A stretch of 64,000 bases of DNA from Arenibacter hampyeongensis (GCF_002909255.1 NZ_PIOB01000009.1:124001-188000); one strand, 5' to 3'; shown: positions 37,276 to 46,831, counted from the first letter of the stretch. The notes: generated by a model not told the origin, from the sequence alone. Program-made: numbers and translations.

Positions 37276-37774
37276 CTATCAATGCTTCTAGTGCTGCCTT
37301 ATAATTGGGCTCATCTACGGTTTCTGCAACTTGTTCCGTATAAATTACCTTTCCGCTTTCGTCAAGTACAACTACAGACCTGGAATGCAAGGATTTAAGA
37401 GGTCCATCTATAAATTCAACTCCAAAAGCTTTTCCGAAGTTACCATCCCTAAAATCGGACAGCATTTCTACGTTTTCTATTCCTTCTGCACCACAGAAGC
37501 GATTTTGTGCAAATGGAAGATCTTTGGAAATGCATAAAATCTTAGTATTCTCCAATTCCGAAGCTTGCTTATTAAATTGCCTAACGGATTGCGCACATGT
37601 TCCCGTGTCTACACTTGGAAAAATATTCAACACCACCTTTTTTCCTTTGTAATCGGAAAAATTACTGGTAGATAAATCTTTTTTGGTCAACGAAAAGCTG
37701 GGTGCCTCGCTCCCAGTAGCAGGGAGGGTACCTATAGTATTTATTGGATTTCCTTTTAGTGTTACAGTAGCCAT
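37268..37774 (-). CDS. tpx: Thiol peroxidase (Tpx)
   Basis: From the ATG at 37774 the protein has 168 residues, the normal size for atypical 2-Cys peroxiredoxins of the Tpx class; a longer frame upstream is not family-like. The peroxidatic Cys60 lies in FPSVDTGTC and the resolving Cys94 in FAQNRFC, matching the spacing of the E. coli enzyme. It reduces hydroperoxides using thioredoxin, and a thioredoxin-like gene lies about 430 bp upstream. dgkA overlaps its end. Confidence 0.95.
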   Translation of the reverse strand: MATVTLKGNPINTIGTLPATGSEAPSFSLTKKDLSTSNFSDYKGKKVVLNIFPSVDTGTCAQSVRQFNKQASELENTKILCISKDLPFAQNRFCGAEGIENVEMLSDFRDGNFGKAFGVEFIDGPLKSLHSRSVVVLDESGKVIYTEQVAETVDEPNYKAALEALIDA

Positions 37775-37888
37775 GATTAACTTTTTAAATTTTGCGTGAA
37801 AATAAAAAATATCTGATTGATAAGTTAGGAATAATGGATAAAAAAGTAGGATAATAAAAAGCCCGATCAAAGTAGGTAACTAAAAATA

Positions 37889-37932
37889 AAATCCCTCCAA
37901 CCAATGAATTGTACAAAGGAAAAGAGGGATTT
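37889..37932 (-). terminator. Hairpin downstream of the thioredoxin operon
   Basis: AAATCCCTC (37889-37897) pairs perfectly with GAGGGATTT (37924-37932) across a 26-base loop, just past the 3' end of the 37964-38221 gene on the minus strand. The long loop makes intrinsic termination less certain. Confidence 0.45.
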
Positions 37933-37963
37933 ACAGCATTTGGTTCGATGGATTCTTTAACAA

Positions 37964-38221
37964 CTATTTGTCAATGGATCCAACTACCCTTTGCATAAAC
38001 TCGTTCAAAGCCTCTTTTTGGGGCTTACCTTCTTTAATGGATTTTTGAACCTCCAAAGCGCCGTATAAATTGGAAATCAATTCTCCAATAACATCCAATT
38101 CATCATCTTTTAATGAAGAAACTTCGGTAATGGATTCCAATGTTTCTATGGTTTCCAACAAATAATCCTCATCATTTTCGGCGATGAAGCCGGTTAGGTG
38201 CTTAATTACTGGTAATTTCAC
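37964..38221 (-). CDS. Small conserved acidic protein of unknown function (DUF6952-like)
   Basis: An 85-residue acidic, mostly helical protein beginning KLPVIKHLTGFI. It overlaps the end of the thioredoxin-like gene by 20 bp and must be co-translated with it. Small proteins like this regularly follow a thioredoxin gene next to ahpC in Flavobacteriia, which suggests a shared redox role. No catalytic cysteines are present and no function is known to me. Confidence 0.75.
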   Translation of the reverse strand: MKLPVIKHLTGFIAENDEDYLLETIETLESITEVSSLKDDELDVIGELISNLYGALEVQKSIKEGKPQKEALNEFMQRVVGSIDK

Positions 38222-38516
38222 TTATCAATTCTTTTAAAACATCATATTTATTGGTCTGCACCTGATTTTTAAATTCCCCATCGCTAAAAATGGCAAAAGT
38301 GGGAAGATTGTCCACATTGGCCAATTTTCTGGATTCAGGGAATTTTTCTGCATCTGCAAGAACAAAGGTAATATCCTCATTCGCTAAGGACTCTTTTTTA
38401 AACTTGGGTTTCATTATTCTACAATTTCCACACCATGTAGCGGAATATTGAACAACCACATTTTTATTTTGACCAATAATCTCCTTAAGATTATCATTCT
38501 CCAATTCAAGTATCAT
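38202..38516 (-). CDS. Thioredoxin family protein
   Basis: A 104-residue cytoplasmic protein with a thioredoxin fold and active site WCGNC (Cys29, Cys32), slightly different from the classic WCGPC. The cis-Pro region NLPTFAIF is conserved. It lies between the AhpC-like peroxiredoxin gene and a small acidic protein gene, so it probably serves as electron donor to one of the local peroxidases. Confidence 0.92.
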   Translation of the reverse strand: MILELENDNLKEIIGQNKNVVVQYSATWCGNCRIMKPKFKKESLANEDITFVLADAEKFPESRKLANVDNLPTFAIFSDGEFKNQVQTNKYDVLKELISEITSN

Positions 38517-38538
38517 AATTTCATATTTTAATTTATAA

Positions 38539-38575
38539 AAAAGGAGCCAAGTTTATTCAACAACCGACTCCTTTT
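38539..38575 (-). terminator. Hairpin after the peroxiredoxin gene
   Basis: AAAAGGAG (38539-38546) and CTCCTTTT (38568-38575) form an 8-bp stem 16 bases past the peroxiredoxin stop on the minus strand. It is followed there by a T-rich stretch, consistent with a terminator. Confidence 0.6.
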
Positions 38576-38590
38576 ATATGTTTCTGGGGT

Positions 38591-39235
38591 TTAGTTTGCG
38601 TGTGCAGACAAATAAGTGGCTACACCATTCCTATCGGCAGTCATTGCGTCCTTTCCTTCTTCCCAGTTGGCAGGGCAAACCTCTCCTTTTTCCTGAACGT
38701 GGGTATAGGCATCTATTAAACGTAAATATTCATTTACATTTCTCCCCAACGGCATATGATTGATTCCCTCATGGAATACAGTACCTTCTTCATCTATTAG
38801 ATATGTGGCACGGTAAGTTACATTGTCACCATCTACCATGATAACCCCAGTTTCCTCATTATACTGTTCATTGGTAATATCCAAAATACCTAAAGTAGAA
38901 GCCAAGTTTCTATTGCTATCCGCTAGGATGGGATAAGTAACCCCTTCAATACCACCATTATCCTTTGCTGTACTCAACCAAGCAAAATGAACTTCGGCCG
39001 TATCACATGAAGCACCTATAACCAAAGTGTTTCTTTTTTCAAATTCTCCCAAAGCAGCTTGAAAAGCATGCAATTCTGTTGGACAAACAAAAGTAAAGTC
39101 TTTTGGATACCAAAACAAAATCACCTTTTTGTTGTTTTTTTGAGCTTCCTCCAAAACATTCAATTTGAAAGTGTCACCCAAATCGTTCATTGCATTAACG
39201 CTAAGATTTGGAAATTTTTTACCTACTAAAGTCAT
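38591..39235 (-). CDS. AhpC/Prx1-type 2-Cys peroxiredoxin
   Basis: A 214-residue peroxidase. The peroxidatic Cys51 lies in FWYPKDFTFVCPTE and the resolving Cys in EKGEVCPANW near residue 188. It detoxifies hydrogen peroxide and organic hydroperoxides as a decamer-type typical 2-Cys enzyme. No ahpF is adjacent; the thioredoxin gene 75 bp downstream on the same strand is the likely reductant source. The unusually long upstream spacer (39236-39664) probably carries its promoter. Confidence 0.95.
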   Translation of the reverse strand: MTLVGKKFPNLSVNAMNDLGDTFKLNVLEEAQKNNKKVILFWYPKDFTFVCPTELHAFQAALGEFEKRNTLVIGASCDTAEVHFAWLSTAKDNGGIEGVTYPILADSNRNLASTLGILDITNEQYNEETGVIMVDGDNVTYRATYLIDEEGTVFHEGINHMPLGRNVNEYLRLIDAYTHVQEKGEVCPANWEEGKDAMTADRNGVATYLSAHAN

Positions 39236-39664
39236 ATTTATAAATTTTATACTATTAATTTCTGATGTAAAATTACAGCTTAATAAGGCGGATGACGATA
39301 TTCTGGATTTAAAAAACTTATTCCAATATAACTATTGTATATACCTATGCCCTTTAAGGATTTTACTTGTGAAGTTGAAAAAAAATGAGCTATAAATTTC
39401 ATTATATAGCAAAGAAGAGATGTTAAAAATATCAAATTTGTTATTTAAAAAAAACAATCAATTTTAAAAAATTGTTTATTCATTCCCAACCCATTTTGTG
39501 AAAAGCAATTTACTCAATACCAACCCATAAATAGTTTGATGATCGGGCCATTCGTTGAAAAAATCCATTAAGGAAAATATGAGAAATAGATAATGCACGA
39601 ACCTAAGGTACTTACTCTTAAGGAGATGGTATTTTCCAACTAGATGATCTAAATTATCTTAAGA
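39236..39664. other. Intergenic region between the peroxiredoxin gene and nhaC
   Basis: The 429 AT-rich bases contain no convincing gene. A hairpin with arms AAACAAT (39452-39458) and ATTGTTT (39471-39477) sits near the centre, and a CCAACCCAT element occurs twice (near 39487 and 39522). The region should contain the peroxiredoxin promoter and the nhaC terminator. Confidence 0.55.
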
Positions 39665-41140
39665 TCAAGCAGCTACCGAGGATGTCCTAAGTTGTCTTAT
39701 TTTTAGATGTAATGCTGCGAAAAACAGCGTCATAAAAGGGCTTAACCAATTAAAAATAGCGTAAACAAAGTATTCGGCCACCCCTACACCCAGAACGCTC
39801 GATTGATAAGCCCCACAGGTATTCCACGGAATTAATACGGAGGTTACGGTACCCGAATCTTCTAAAGTCCGACTTAAATTTTCAGGAGCCAAGCCCTTAT
39901 CGTGAAAGGCCTTTTTAAACATTTTACCAGGGATGACGATAGCCAAATATTGATCACTGGCAATAGCGTTTAACCCAATACAGCTCAATACGGTACTGGC
40001 AAACAAACCAAATACGGAACTAGCAATGGATAATAAGGATTTGGTAATCCGGGCCAATGCCCCTATACCATCCATTATACCTCCAAATACCATGGCACAG
40101 CAAATAAGCAATATGGTCCAGAGCATACCCTGCATACCACCGGCACTGAACAATTCGTTTAACTTTTCGTTTTCTGTTACTATAGTCGTATCAATGAAAA
40201 TTGCATTGAAAACAGCAGTTACATTGGAATCTGACAGGGTTTTCAATACTTCAGTCTGAAAAAACAGGGCAAACACTCCAGCCAACCCTACACCTGTCCC
40301 CAAGGCAATCAGTGGCTTTGTTTTAAGAAGTATAAGCGCTATTACCACTCCTGGCACTATAAATAAATACGGGCTTATATTAAAGGTATTTTTAATAGTG
40401 TCCAATAGTGCACTTACATCTGCACTCCCAGAGGTCTCTATATTGAAACTAATTACGGTAAAAACTATTAAGGTTATCAATATTGTAGGCACGGTAGTAA
40501 AGGTCATGTACTTTATATGGGTAAACAGGTCAGTTCCGGCCATGGCGGGTGCCAAATTGGTGGTATCGCTCAAAGGGGACATCTTATCCCCAAAATAAGC
40601 CCCTGAAATTACCGCACCTGCTATCATACCGGGATCAATGCCCAAGGCTGTTCCAATACCAACCAGTGCTATGCCTACTGTGGCAGACGTTGTCCATGAA
40701 CTTCCGGTGGCCACAGAGATTATCGCAGCAATTACCACCGAGGCGGGCAAAAAAATAGAGGGATTCAAAACCTTAAGTCCGTAATAGACCATAGCGGGGA
40801 TAACACCACTAACCAACCAAGTACCGGCCAAGGCCCCTACCAAAAACAAAATCATTATAGGGACCAGTACACTTCTTAGATTTTCCAGAACTTCGAGACC
40901 CATAGTTCTTAGGGAGGTTTTATTAAAAAACCCCACAATGGCACTAATGGCACCCCCAATTAATAAAATTATCTGATTGGAATATTCCCCGAACCATTCT
41001 CCATCGGCATAGAAAATATTATAGGCCAACATCATCATCAAAAGAACAACCGGGATAAGGGCCTCCCAGATATTTAATTCCTTATTTTCTACAATATGTT
41101 CATTCTCAGGTCCAGCGGGATTAGTGCTAAGGTTTTGCAT
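39665..41140 (-). CDS. nhaC: NhaC family Na+/H+ antiporter
   Basis: A 491-residue polytopic inner-membrane protein with about twelve hydrophobic segments. ATGSSWTTSATVGIALVGIG and GAVISGAYFGDKMSPLSDTTNLAPAM (around residues 145-205) are the NhaC signatures. DSGTVTSVLIPWNTCGAYQ near the C-terminus is also conserved. It would export sodium in exchange for protons, fitting a marine lifestyle, although some homologues exchange malate/lactate or amino acids. Confidence 0.9.
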   Translation of the reverse strand: MQNLSTNPAGPENEHIVENKELNIWEALIPVVLLMMMLAYNIFYADGEWFGEYSNQIILLIGGAISAIVGFFNKTSLRTMGLEVLENLRSVLVPIMILFLVGALAGTWLVSGVIPAMVYYGLKVLNPSIFLPASVVIAAIISVATGSSWTTSATVGIALVGIGTALGIDPGMIAGAVISGAYFGDKMSPLSDTTNLAPAMAGTDLFTHIKYMTFTTVPTILITLIVFTVISFNIETSGSADVSALLDTIKNTFNISPYLFIVPGVVIALILLKTKPLIALGTGVGLAGVFALFFQTEVLKTLSDSNVTAVFNAIFIDTTIVTENEKLNELFSAGGMQGMLWTILLICCAMVFGGIMDGIGALARITKSLLSIASSVFGLFASTVLSCIGLNAIASDQYLAIVIPGKMFKKAFHDKGLAPENLSRTLEDSGTVTSVLIPWNTCGAYQSSVLGVGVAEYFVYAIFNWLSPFMTLFFAALHLKIRQLRTSSVAA

Positions 41141-41224
41141 CTAGTAGCTATTTGATTCTTCGTAATATTACGATTTTGATATCTGTTCTGCAAACCCAAT
41201 ATTTTACCTCTGCCCTTAAATTTT

Positions 41225-42421
41225 TTAAATTCCCAATTGGACCAAACAGTCTTTCATGGACCTATATGTCCTATCTATATGGTCGTCCAATCCTATGGAA
41301 AACCGAATTAGACCGTTGGATAAGCCCATCTCCAATTGCTCCTCCATTGGAATTTCTGAAGAGGTGGATGTTCCAGGGGCGCTAAACAAGGTTTTATAAA
41401 AGCCTAAACTCACGGCCAAATATCCCAAATGTTTCCTCTGCATTAATTCCATCAGGGCATTGGCATTTTCCAAGGAACCTACATCCAAAGTCATTAATCC
41501 CCCAAAGCCATATTCCGGGTTAAATTGTTTTTTCATTACTTCGTGCCCGCCATGTGATTTCAATCCAGGATATACCACTCGTAATCCATCTTTTTCAAAA
41601 TTTTGGGCTAGGTACAAAGCATTTTCACTGTGCTTTTTTATCCTTATATGCAGCGTTCTCATATTCTTTAAAATAGAAGAGGCCCTTAAGCTATCCAAAG
41701 TGCTGCCCAACAACATACCAGCCCCATTGTTCACATCCTTTAGGCCCAAACAAAAATCTTTGGTACCACAAACCACTCCGGCTACACAATCGCTAGTACC
41801 GTTTATAAACTTGGTTAAGCTGTGGATAACAATATCGGCTCCCAAATTCGCAGGAGAAATGGATAAGGGAGAAAAGGTATTGTCCACCACCAAGGGGATA
41901 TTATGCTTTTTGGCCAATTTGGATAGGGCATCAATATCGGCCACTTCCAATAAGGGATTACTGACAGACTCACAATAGATCATTTTTGTTTTTGGGGTAA
42001 TGGCCATGGCCACTTCCTCCAATTTTGTAGTATCCACAAAGGATGTTGTAATATTAAATTTCTTTAAAAAGTTCTTCATTAGGGCGTAGGTTCCACCGTA
42101 AATGGTCCTGCTGCTAACAATATGGTCCCCTGCATTGCACAGCTGCATTATCACTGCACTAATGGCTCCCATGCCACTGGCGGTTACATTGGCAGTTTCC
42201 GTACCTTCCAAAGCAGCCAATGCCTCTCCCAAATATAGGTTGGAAGGGGAGGAGTGCCTACTGTAAAGGTAACAGCCTTCAGTATTGCCCTCGAACGTAT
42301 CGAACATGGTCTTTGCCGATAAAAACGTATAGGTCGATGAATCGGATATAGAGGGATTAACCCCACCATATTCACCAAAATACTGTAAATCCTGTAAATC
42401 ATCAGATGCCTTAAACTCCAT
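41225..42421 (-). CDS. PLP-dependent Cys/Met-metabolism enzyme (methionine gamma-lyase / cystathionine gamma-lyase type)
   Basis: A 398-residue fold-type I PLP enzyme. Lys204 in HSLTKFINGTSD binds the cofactor, YSRHSSPS is the tetramer phosphate-binding segment, and DNTFSPLSISP is conserved. The family includes methionine gamma-lyase, cystathionine gamma-lyase and O-acetylhomoserine sulfhydrylase. A divergent Lrp/AsnC gene starts 155 bp away, and such pairing is typical of amino-acid-degrading members, which favours a gamma-lyase. The exact substrate is unresolved. Confidence 0.88.
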   Translation of the reverse strand: MEFKASDDLQDLQYFGEYGGVNPSISDSSTYTFLSAKTMFDTFEGNTEGCYLYSRHSSPSNLYLGEALAALEGTETANVTASGMGAISAVIMQLCNAGDHIVSSRTIYGGTYALMKNFLKKFNITTSFVDTTKLEEVAMAITPKTKMIYCESVSNPLLEVADIDALSKLAKKHNIPLVVDNTFSPLSISPANLGADIVIHSLTKFINGTSDCVAGVVCGTKDFCLGLKDVNNGAGMLLGSTLDSLRASSILKNMRTLHIRIKKHSENALYLAQNFEKDGLRVVYPGLKSHGGHEVMKKQFNPEYGFGGLMTLDVGSLENANALMELMQRKHLGYLAVSLGFYKTLFSAPGTSTSSEIPMEEQLEMGLSNGLIRFSIGLDDHIDRTYRSMKDCLVQLGI

Positions 42422-42576
42422 AATAAATATTTATTTTACTATAAAACTAGCAGTATAAAATCAATAAATCAACCAATTAAACAAAATGCAGATTATAAAT
42501 CTACAGATTGTATATTATTTAGTTTATTTTTATGCTATGTGAGGAATTGTGGCCTAACCAAAGAAAATATATCACC

Positions 42577-43035
42577 ATGAAGTTTGACGAAATAGACATT
42601 AAATTATTGGGATTGCTACAAAATGATAGCAAAAAAACCACTAAAGAGTACGCTCTTCAATTAAATTTATCTGTTACGGCCATATACGAGCGCATAAAAA
42701 GACTCGAGAAGTTGGGGGTAGTAACCAAATATGTAGCCTTGGTAGATAAAAAGAAGGTCGACAAGGCCTTTACCGTGCTTTGCCATATTAAACTGGTTCA
42801 GCACATCAAGGAATATGTTCTCCGGTTTGAAAGGGAGGTACTCAAATTAAATGAGGTAGCCGAATGTTATCACACCAGTGGGGATTATGACTATATCTTA
42901 AAAATATACGTAGCCAACATGGAAGAGTACAGGGAGTTCATGATTACTAAACTTACCGCCATAAATCATATTGGAAGTACCCAAAGTTCTTTTGTAATCA
43001 ATGAAGTAAAAAGCACTACAGAAGTATTCATTTAA
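42577..43035 (+). CDS. Lrp/AsnC family transcriptional regulator
   Basis: From the ATG at 42577 the product has 152 residues, the family's usual size; a longer frame from 42532 lacks homology-like sequence. The HTH lies in residues about 1-60 (DEIDIKLLGLLQNDSKKTTKEYA, then VTAIYERIKRLEKLGVV), and a RAM effector domain follows (AECYHTSGDYDYILKIYV). It faces the PLP gamma-lyase gene and probably senses its amino-acid substrate. Confidence 0.92.
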   Translation: MKFDEIDIKLLGLLQNDSKKTTKEYALQLNLSVTAIYERIKRLEKLGVVTKYVALVDKKKVDKAFTVLCHIKLVQHIKEYVLRFEREVLKLNEVAECYHTSGDYDYILKIYVANMEEYREFMITKLTAINHIGSTQSSFVINEVKSTTEVFI

Positions 43036-43151
43036 TAACTTTTATCCATAAAACGTTCATATCCCAAGGAATATGAATGTTGTTCAACTACAAAACATTT
43101 GTATTTTTGTCATTACAATGATTAAATTAATCTTTTCAATACAATAATAAT

Positions 43152-44558
43152 ATGACCCAATACGATGTGGCCATAATAGGCTCAGGTCCCGGTGGATATG
43201 TTGCAGCAATCCGTTGTGCCCAGTTAGGAATGAAAACTGCGATAATAGAAAAATATTCAGCTTTAGGTGGAACTTGCCTTAACGTAGGTTGCATTCCTTC
43301 CAAAGCTTTATTGGATTCTTCCCACCATTACGAAGATGCCGTGAAACATTTTGAAGATCACGGGATTGAAATTCCAGGAGAAATCAAGGTAAACCTTGAA
43401 AAAATGATTGCCAGGAAACAAGCTGTTGTAGACCAAACCAGTGGCGGAGTCAGGTTTCTTATGGACAAAAACAAAATAGAAGTTTACGAGGGTCTTGGAA
43501 GCTTCAAGGATGCAACCCATGTCAACATAATAAAGAACGACGGCAAAATAGAAACCATTGAGGCCAAAAATATAATTATTGCCACGGGATCTAAGCCATC
43601 CAGCTTGCCATTTATCAAATTGGACAAGAACCGTGTCATTACCTCAACGGAAGCTTTAAAGCTTAAAGAAATTCCCAAACATTTAATAGTTATTGGCGGT
43701 GGTGTAATTGGATTGGAATTGGGGCAGGTTTATAAACGTCTTGGCGCAGAAGTAACGGTCATCGAATATATGGACCGTATTATTCCCGGGATGGATGGAG
43801 CACTTTCAAAAGAACTTTTGAAAGTAATGAAAAAGCAAAAGGTAAAATTCAATTTGTCCCATAAGGTGAAATCCGTGGAGGCCAAGGGCAAAGAAGTCAT
43901 TGTAAAAGCCGAGGATAAAAAAGGAGAAGAGATAAGCTTTACCGGAGACTATTGTTTGGTATCAGTAGGCAGAAGGCCTTTTACGGATGGGCTAAACATT
44001 GAAGCATCCGGCGTTAAACTGGAAAAGAATGGTACCATTGCAGTAAATGAACACTTACAGACGAATATAACAAATATATACGCCATAGGTGATGTTGTAA
44101 GAGGTCCCATGTTGGCGCACAAGGCGGAAGAGGAAGGAAGTTTCGTGGCAGAAATATTAGCCGGACAGAAGCCCCATATAGATTACAACTTAATACCTGG
44201 AGTTGTTTATACTTGGCCTGAAGTAGCCGCCGTAGGAAAAACGGAGGAGCAACTAAAAGAAGCCGGTGTGGAATACAAGGTAGGTCAGTTTCCTATGCGT
44301 GCCTTGGGACGAGCTAGGGCAAGTATGGACCTGGATGGTTTTGTGAAAATATTGGCCGATAAGGAGACCGATGAAGTTTTGGGAGTTCATATGATAGGTG
44401 CGAGAATGGCCGATGTTATTGCGGAAGCGGTAACCGCTATGGAATTTAGGGCATCCGCCGAAGATATCTCTAGAATGAGCCATGCACATCCAACCTTTGC
44501 CGAGGCCGTAAAAGAAGCTGCTTTAGCAGCTACGGACAATAGAGCTTTGCATGTTTAA
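43152..44558 (+). CDS. lpdA: Dihydrolipoyl dehydrogenase (E3)
   Basis: A 468-residue FAD flavoprotein that reoxidises dihydrolipoamide in the pyruvate and 2-oxoglutarate dehydrogenase complexes and in glycine cleavage. GSGPGGYVAAIRCAQLG is the FAD dinucleotide motif, Cys42/Cys47 in GGTCLNVGC the redox disulfide, VIGGGVIGLELGQVYKRLG the NAD motif, and HAHPTFAEAVKEA contains the catalytic His-Glu pair. No acyltransferase subunits are adjacent. A strong terminator follows. Confidence 0.96.
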   Translation: MTQYDVAIIGSGPGGYVAAIRCAQLGMKTAIIEKYSALGGTCLNVGCIPSKALLDSSHHYEDAVKHFEDHGIEIPGEIKVNLEKMIARKQAVVDQTSGGVRFLMDKNKIEVYEGLGSFKDATHVNIIKNDGKIETIEAKNIIIATGSKPSSLPFIKLDKNRVITSTEALKLKEIPKHLIVIGGGVIGLELGQVYKRLGAEVTVIEYMDRIIPGMDGALSKELLKVMKKQKVKFNLSHKVKSVEAKGKEVIVKAEDKKGEEISFTGDYCLVSVGRRPFTDGLNIEASGVKLEKNGTIAVNEHLQTNITNIYAIGDVVRGPMLAHKAEEEGSFVAEILAGQKPHIDYNLIPGVVYTWPEVAAVGKTEEQLKEAGVEYKVGQFPMRALGRARASMDLDGFVKILADKETDEVLGVHMIGARMADVIAEAVTAMEFRASAEDISRMSHAHPTFAEAVKEAALAATDNRALHV

Positions 44559-44582
44559 ATAATAATTGAACAAGTTGATAAT

Positions 44583-44617
44583 AAAAGCCCCGTTAGATTG
44601 TGTCTAACGGGGCTTTT
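44583..44617 (+). terminator. Strong bidirectional terminator after lpdA
   Basis: A perfect 15-bp stem, AAAAGCCCCGTTAGA (44583-44597) with its complement at 44603-44617, and a TTGTG loop. It lies between convergent genes, with A and T tracts on its flanks. Confidence 0.9.
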
Positions 44618-44665
44618 GTATTATAGTAATTCCCTAAGTATTATTTATCAGTAATCAAATTGTAT

Positions 44666-44902
44666 TTAAATCTTATGGGTTCCATCGCAAAATGGAGGAT
44701 TCTTGGTCAGTTTACAGGTACATAAATGGGCCTTTTTATCCTCTTCTGCTATAAAGACCAAAGGGGGTGTGGCGTTTTCCGCCTTATGGGAACCATCGCA
44801 AAAAGGTTGAACACTACTATGGCTACAAGTACACCATTTATATTTTTTATCTTTCTCCAATTCCACCGCAATCGGTGAAAATCTTTTATTCGTATCGCTC
44901 AT
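44666..44902 (-). CDS. CDGSH-type iron-sulfur protein with two CDGSH motifs
   Basis: A 78-residue protein containing two copies of the 2Fe-2S ligand pattern CxC...CDGxH: CTCSHSSVQPFCDGSH and CTCKLTKNPPFCDGTH. Tandem CDGSH proteins are small electron-transfer or redox-sensing proteins, related to the mitoNEET fold. It is monocistronic, and its partner is unknown. Confidence 0.9.
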   Translation of the reverse strand: MSDTNKRFSPIAVELEKDKKYKWCTCSHSSVQPFCDGSHKAENATPPLVFIAEEDKKAHLCTCKLTKNPPFCDGTHKI

Positions 44903-44957
44903 CTATATTTTTTTGTGCGAAAATAAGGGAATAGCAATTAGGAAAATGAAAGTACTT

Positions 44958-46175
44958 CTAATTTTTTACCAATCTAAATAAGCGTGTCAACGTCACCTTA
45001 GTTTTCAGCACAAAAGCTTTTAATAGTGGTTGCCCTTCATTATTCAACCAAGACTCCCCTTTTAGTTGGACCAACTTGACAGCATTGGACAATTGTAGCT
45101 TTATATGAACTTTGTTCCTTTCATATTGCAGGGCCAATACTGTAGTTGCCAGCATAAATACAATGGCACCTGGAATTACAATAGTAGGGGAAAGACTGTG
45201 GTTTAAGAAGTAATAAAGTCCCAAACCGGTAAAGCTGCCGTACAAAATAATATAATGAATCACATAAATGGAGAGGGTGCTTTGACCAATTTTCAGCACG
45301 GTATTATTACTCATGAATCGTCTACACAACATAAACACGGCAAAAACCAAGGATACATCACCTAATCTTATAAACAGATAATTGTTGAAATAAACCTTCG
45401 AAAAAATAAGCATTCCCGTCCAATTATATAGTTTTAAAAAGAAACCTGAAGAATAAAACAAAAGACCGAAGCCAACAATAGTAAAACTGGCTATTGCAGC
45501 AGGATATAAATATTTGAAATTCTTGAATCTGGTAAACAAGACCGACATAAAAGCGCCAATAGTTGCATACCCAAACCATGGCATAATTGTAAATACGGAT
45601 CCGTTGGCCTTAGTAAGGTAGTTCGCCAATAACTCTGGCAAGTAATGATGGGCGTATTGTTTATAATTAGGTTCCAATACAAATAAAACCAAAGTGGTAA
45701 CCAATAATACTCCTGGGAAAAGATATTTGTTTCTTGTAATGGTCAGAAGATAAATTCCGATAATGCCCAAAATAGAAAGCCCAATACAGTGCAATACATC
45801 TACAAGATAAAAAGAACCATAAATCTGGCCTTTCAATAATCCAAAAAAGTTTAATCTAAGCAAGTAGCCAATTGCCAATAATTGCAATCCCCGTTTAATC
45901 CCTTTTTTCACCCTTGGGTTGTTTAACCCAATATCGTTTCCTTTTATTAAAAGGTAGGTAAATATAAAACCGGATACGGTAAAAAATACTGGTGCCGTAA
46001 CGCCCCTGAAATATTTCCATACGGAAAATACGCTATTGGAATTATCCCTAAACGCATTGTCTAGCAATCCGTCCACAAAATGTCCTTGTAACATCATAAG
46101 GATTGCCCATGCCCTCATGGCATCAATAAAATAAAGTCTCAGGTTGTTATTGCCCATATTTACTTTGGTATACAT
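44958..46175 (-). CDS. DUF1624 / heparan-alpha-glucosaminide N-acetyltransferase-like membrane protein
   Basis: From the ATG at 46175 the protein has about 405 residues; another ATG at 46157 gives 399, and a TTG extension to 46241 is unlikely. About ten transmembrane helices follow the opening YFIDAMRAWAILMMLQGHF, whose His corresponds to the acyl-accepting region of the HGSNAT-like catalytic domain. FTVSGFIFTYLLIKG is conserved. It probably transfers an acyl group to a glycan across the inner membrane; the acceptor is unknown. It is divergent from the FMN reductase gene. Confidence 0.75.
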   Translation of the reverse strand: MYTKVNMGNNNLRLYFIDAMRAWAILMMLQGHFVDGLLDNAFRDNSNSVFSVWKYFRGVTAPVFFTVSGFIFTYLLIKGNDIGLNNPRVKKGIKRGLQLLAIGYLLRLNFFGLLKGQIYGSFYLVDVLHCIGLSILGIIGIYLLTITRNKYLFPGVLLVTTLVLFVLEPNYKQYAHHYLPELLANYLTKANGSVFTIMPWFGYATIGAFMSVLFTRFKNFKYLYPAAIASFTIVGFGLLFYSSGFFLKLYNWTGMLIFSKVYFNNYLFIRLGDVSLVFAVFMLCRRFMSNNTVLKIGQSTLSIYVIHYIILYGSFTGLGLYYFLNHSLSPTIVIPGAIVFMLATTVLALQYERNKVHIKLQLSNAVKLVQLKGESWLNNEGQPLLKAFVLKTKVTLTRLFRLVKN

Positions 46176-46291
46176 CCTATATACTTGTATAACAGTGGTT
46201 TTGGATGTTTGCGCGTGCAAAATTATACAAATTCCTCGCAATTCAATCTATTTTACGGTATTTTCGTTGTTCAATTAATAAATAATTTCGG

Positions 46292-46825
46292 ATGTCTCGT
46301 ATTTTGGCCTTTGCTGGGAGCAACTCCAGCACCTCCATAAATTATAAATTGGTGAAATATACCACCTCACTCATTGGTGATCAAGATATTAGCCTAATAG
46401 ACATGATAGATTATAATTTCCCGGTCTTTAGTGAGGATTTGGAAAGAAATGAAGGGTATTCCGATTTGCTAAAGAGCCTAAAGGACAAGATTGTCCATGC
46501 CGAGGGATTGATTATTTCCGTAAACGAGCACAATAGCAATCCGTCCGCATATTTCAAGAATGTATTGGACTGGTTATCGCGAGTGGACAGAAACTACCTC
46601 GCCGATACTAAAATTTTACTTATGTCCTGTTCCGGAGGTAGAAGGGGAGCCATTGGCTCCTTGGAGGTCACCAAGGGTATTCTACCTCGTTTTGGAGGAG
46701 AAGTCGTAGCCACCTTTTCTTTACCATCCTTTAATCATACCTTTGATGAGGCAAAAGGTATAACCGACCCTGAACTTGCAATAGCCCATAAAAACGCTTT
46801 GGAAATATTCTTATCACAAATTTAA
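46292..46825 (+). CDS. NADPH-dependent FMN reductase family protein
   Basis: A 177-residue flavodoxin-like protein. AFAGSNSSTSINYKL is the FMN phosphate-binding loop and ISVNEHNSNPSAYFKNVLDWLSR matches the second FMN-contact segment (usually PEYNxSxxxxLKNxxDW). Members reduce FMN, quinones or chromate. It is followed 6 bp later by the PabB-like gene. Confidence 0.88.
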   Translation: MSRILAFAGSNSSTSINYKLVKYTTSLIGDQDISLIDMIDYNFPVFSEDLERNEGYSDLLKSLKDKIVHAEGLIISVNEHNSNPSAYFKNVLDWLSRVDRNYLADTKILLMSCSGGRRGAIGSLEVTKGILPRFGGEVVATFSLPSFNHTFDEAKGITDPELAIAHKNALEIFLSQI

Positions 46826-46831
46826 TAATCT

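Noticed and set aside
43052-43082. Terminator between the Lrp gene and lpdA
   Set aside because: A partial hairpin (GTTCATATCC with its near-complement) exists, but it has mismatches and no T run on the plus strand.
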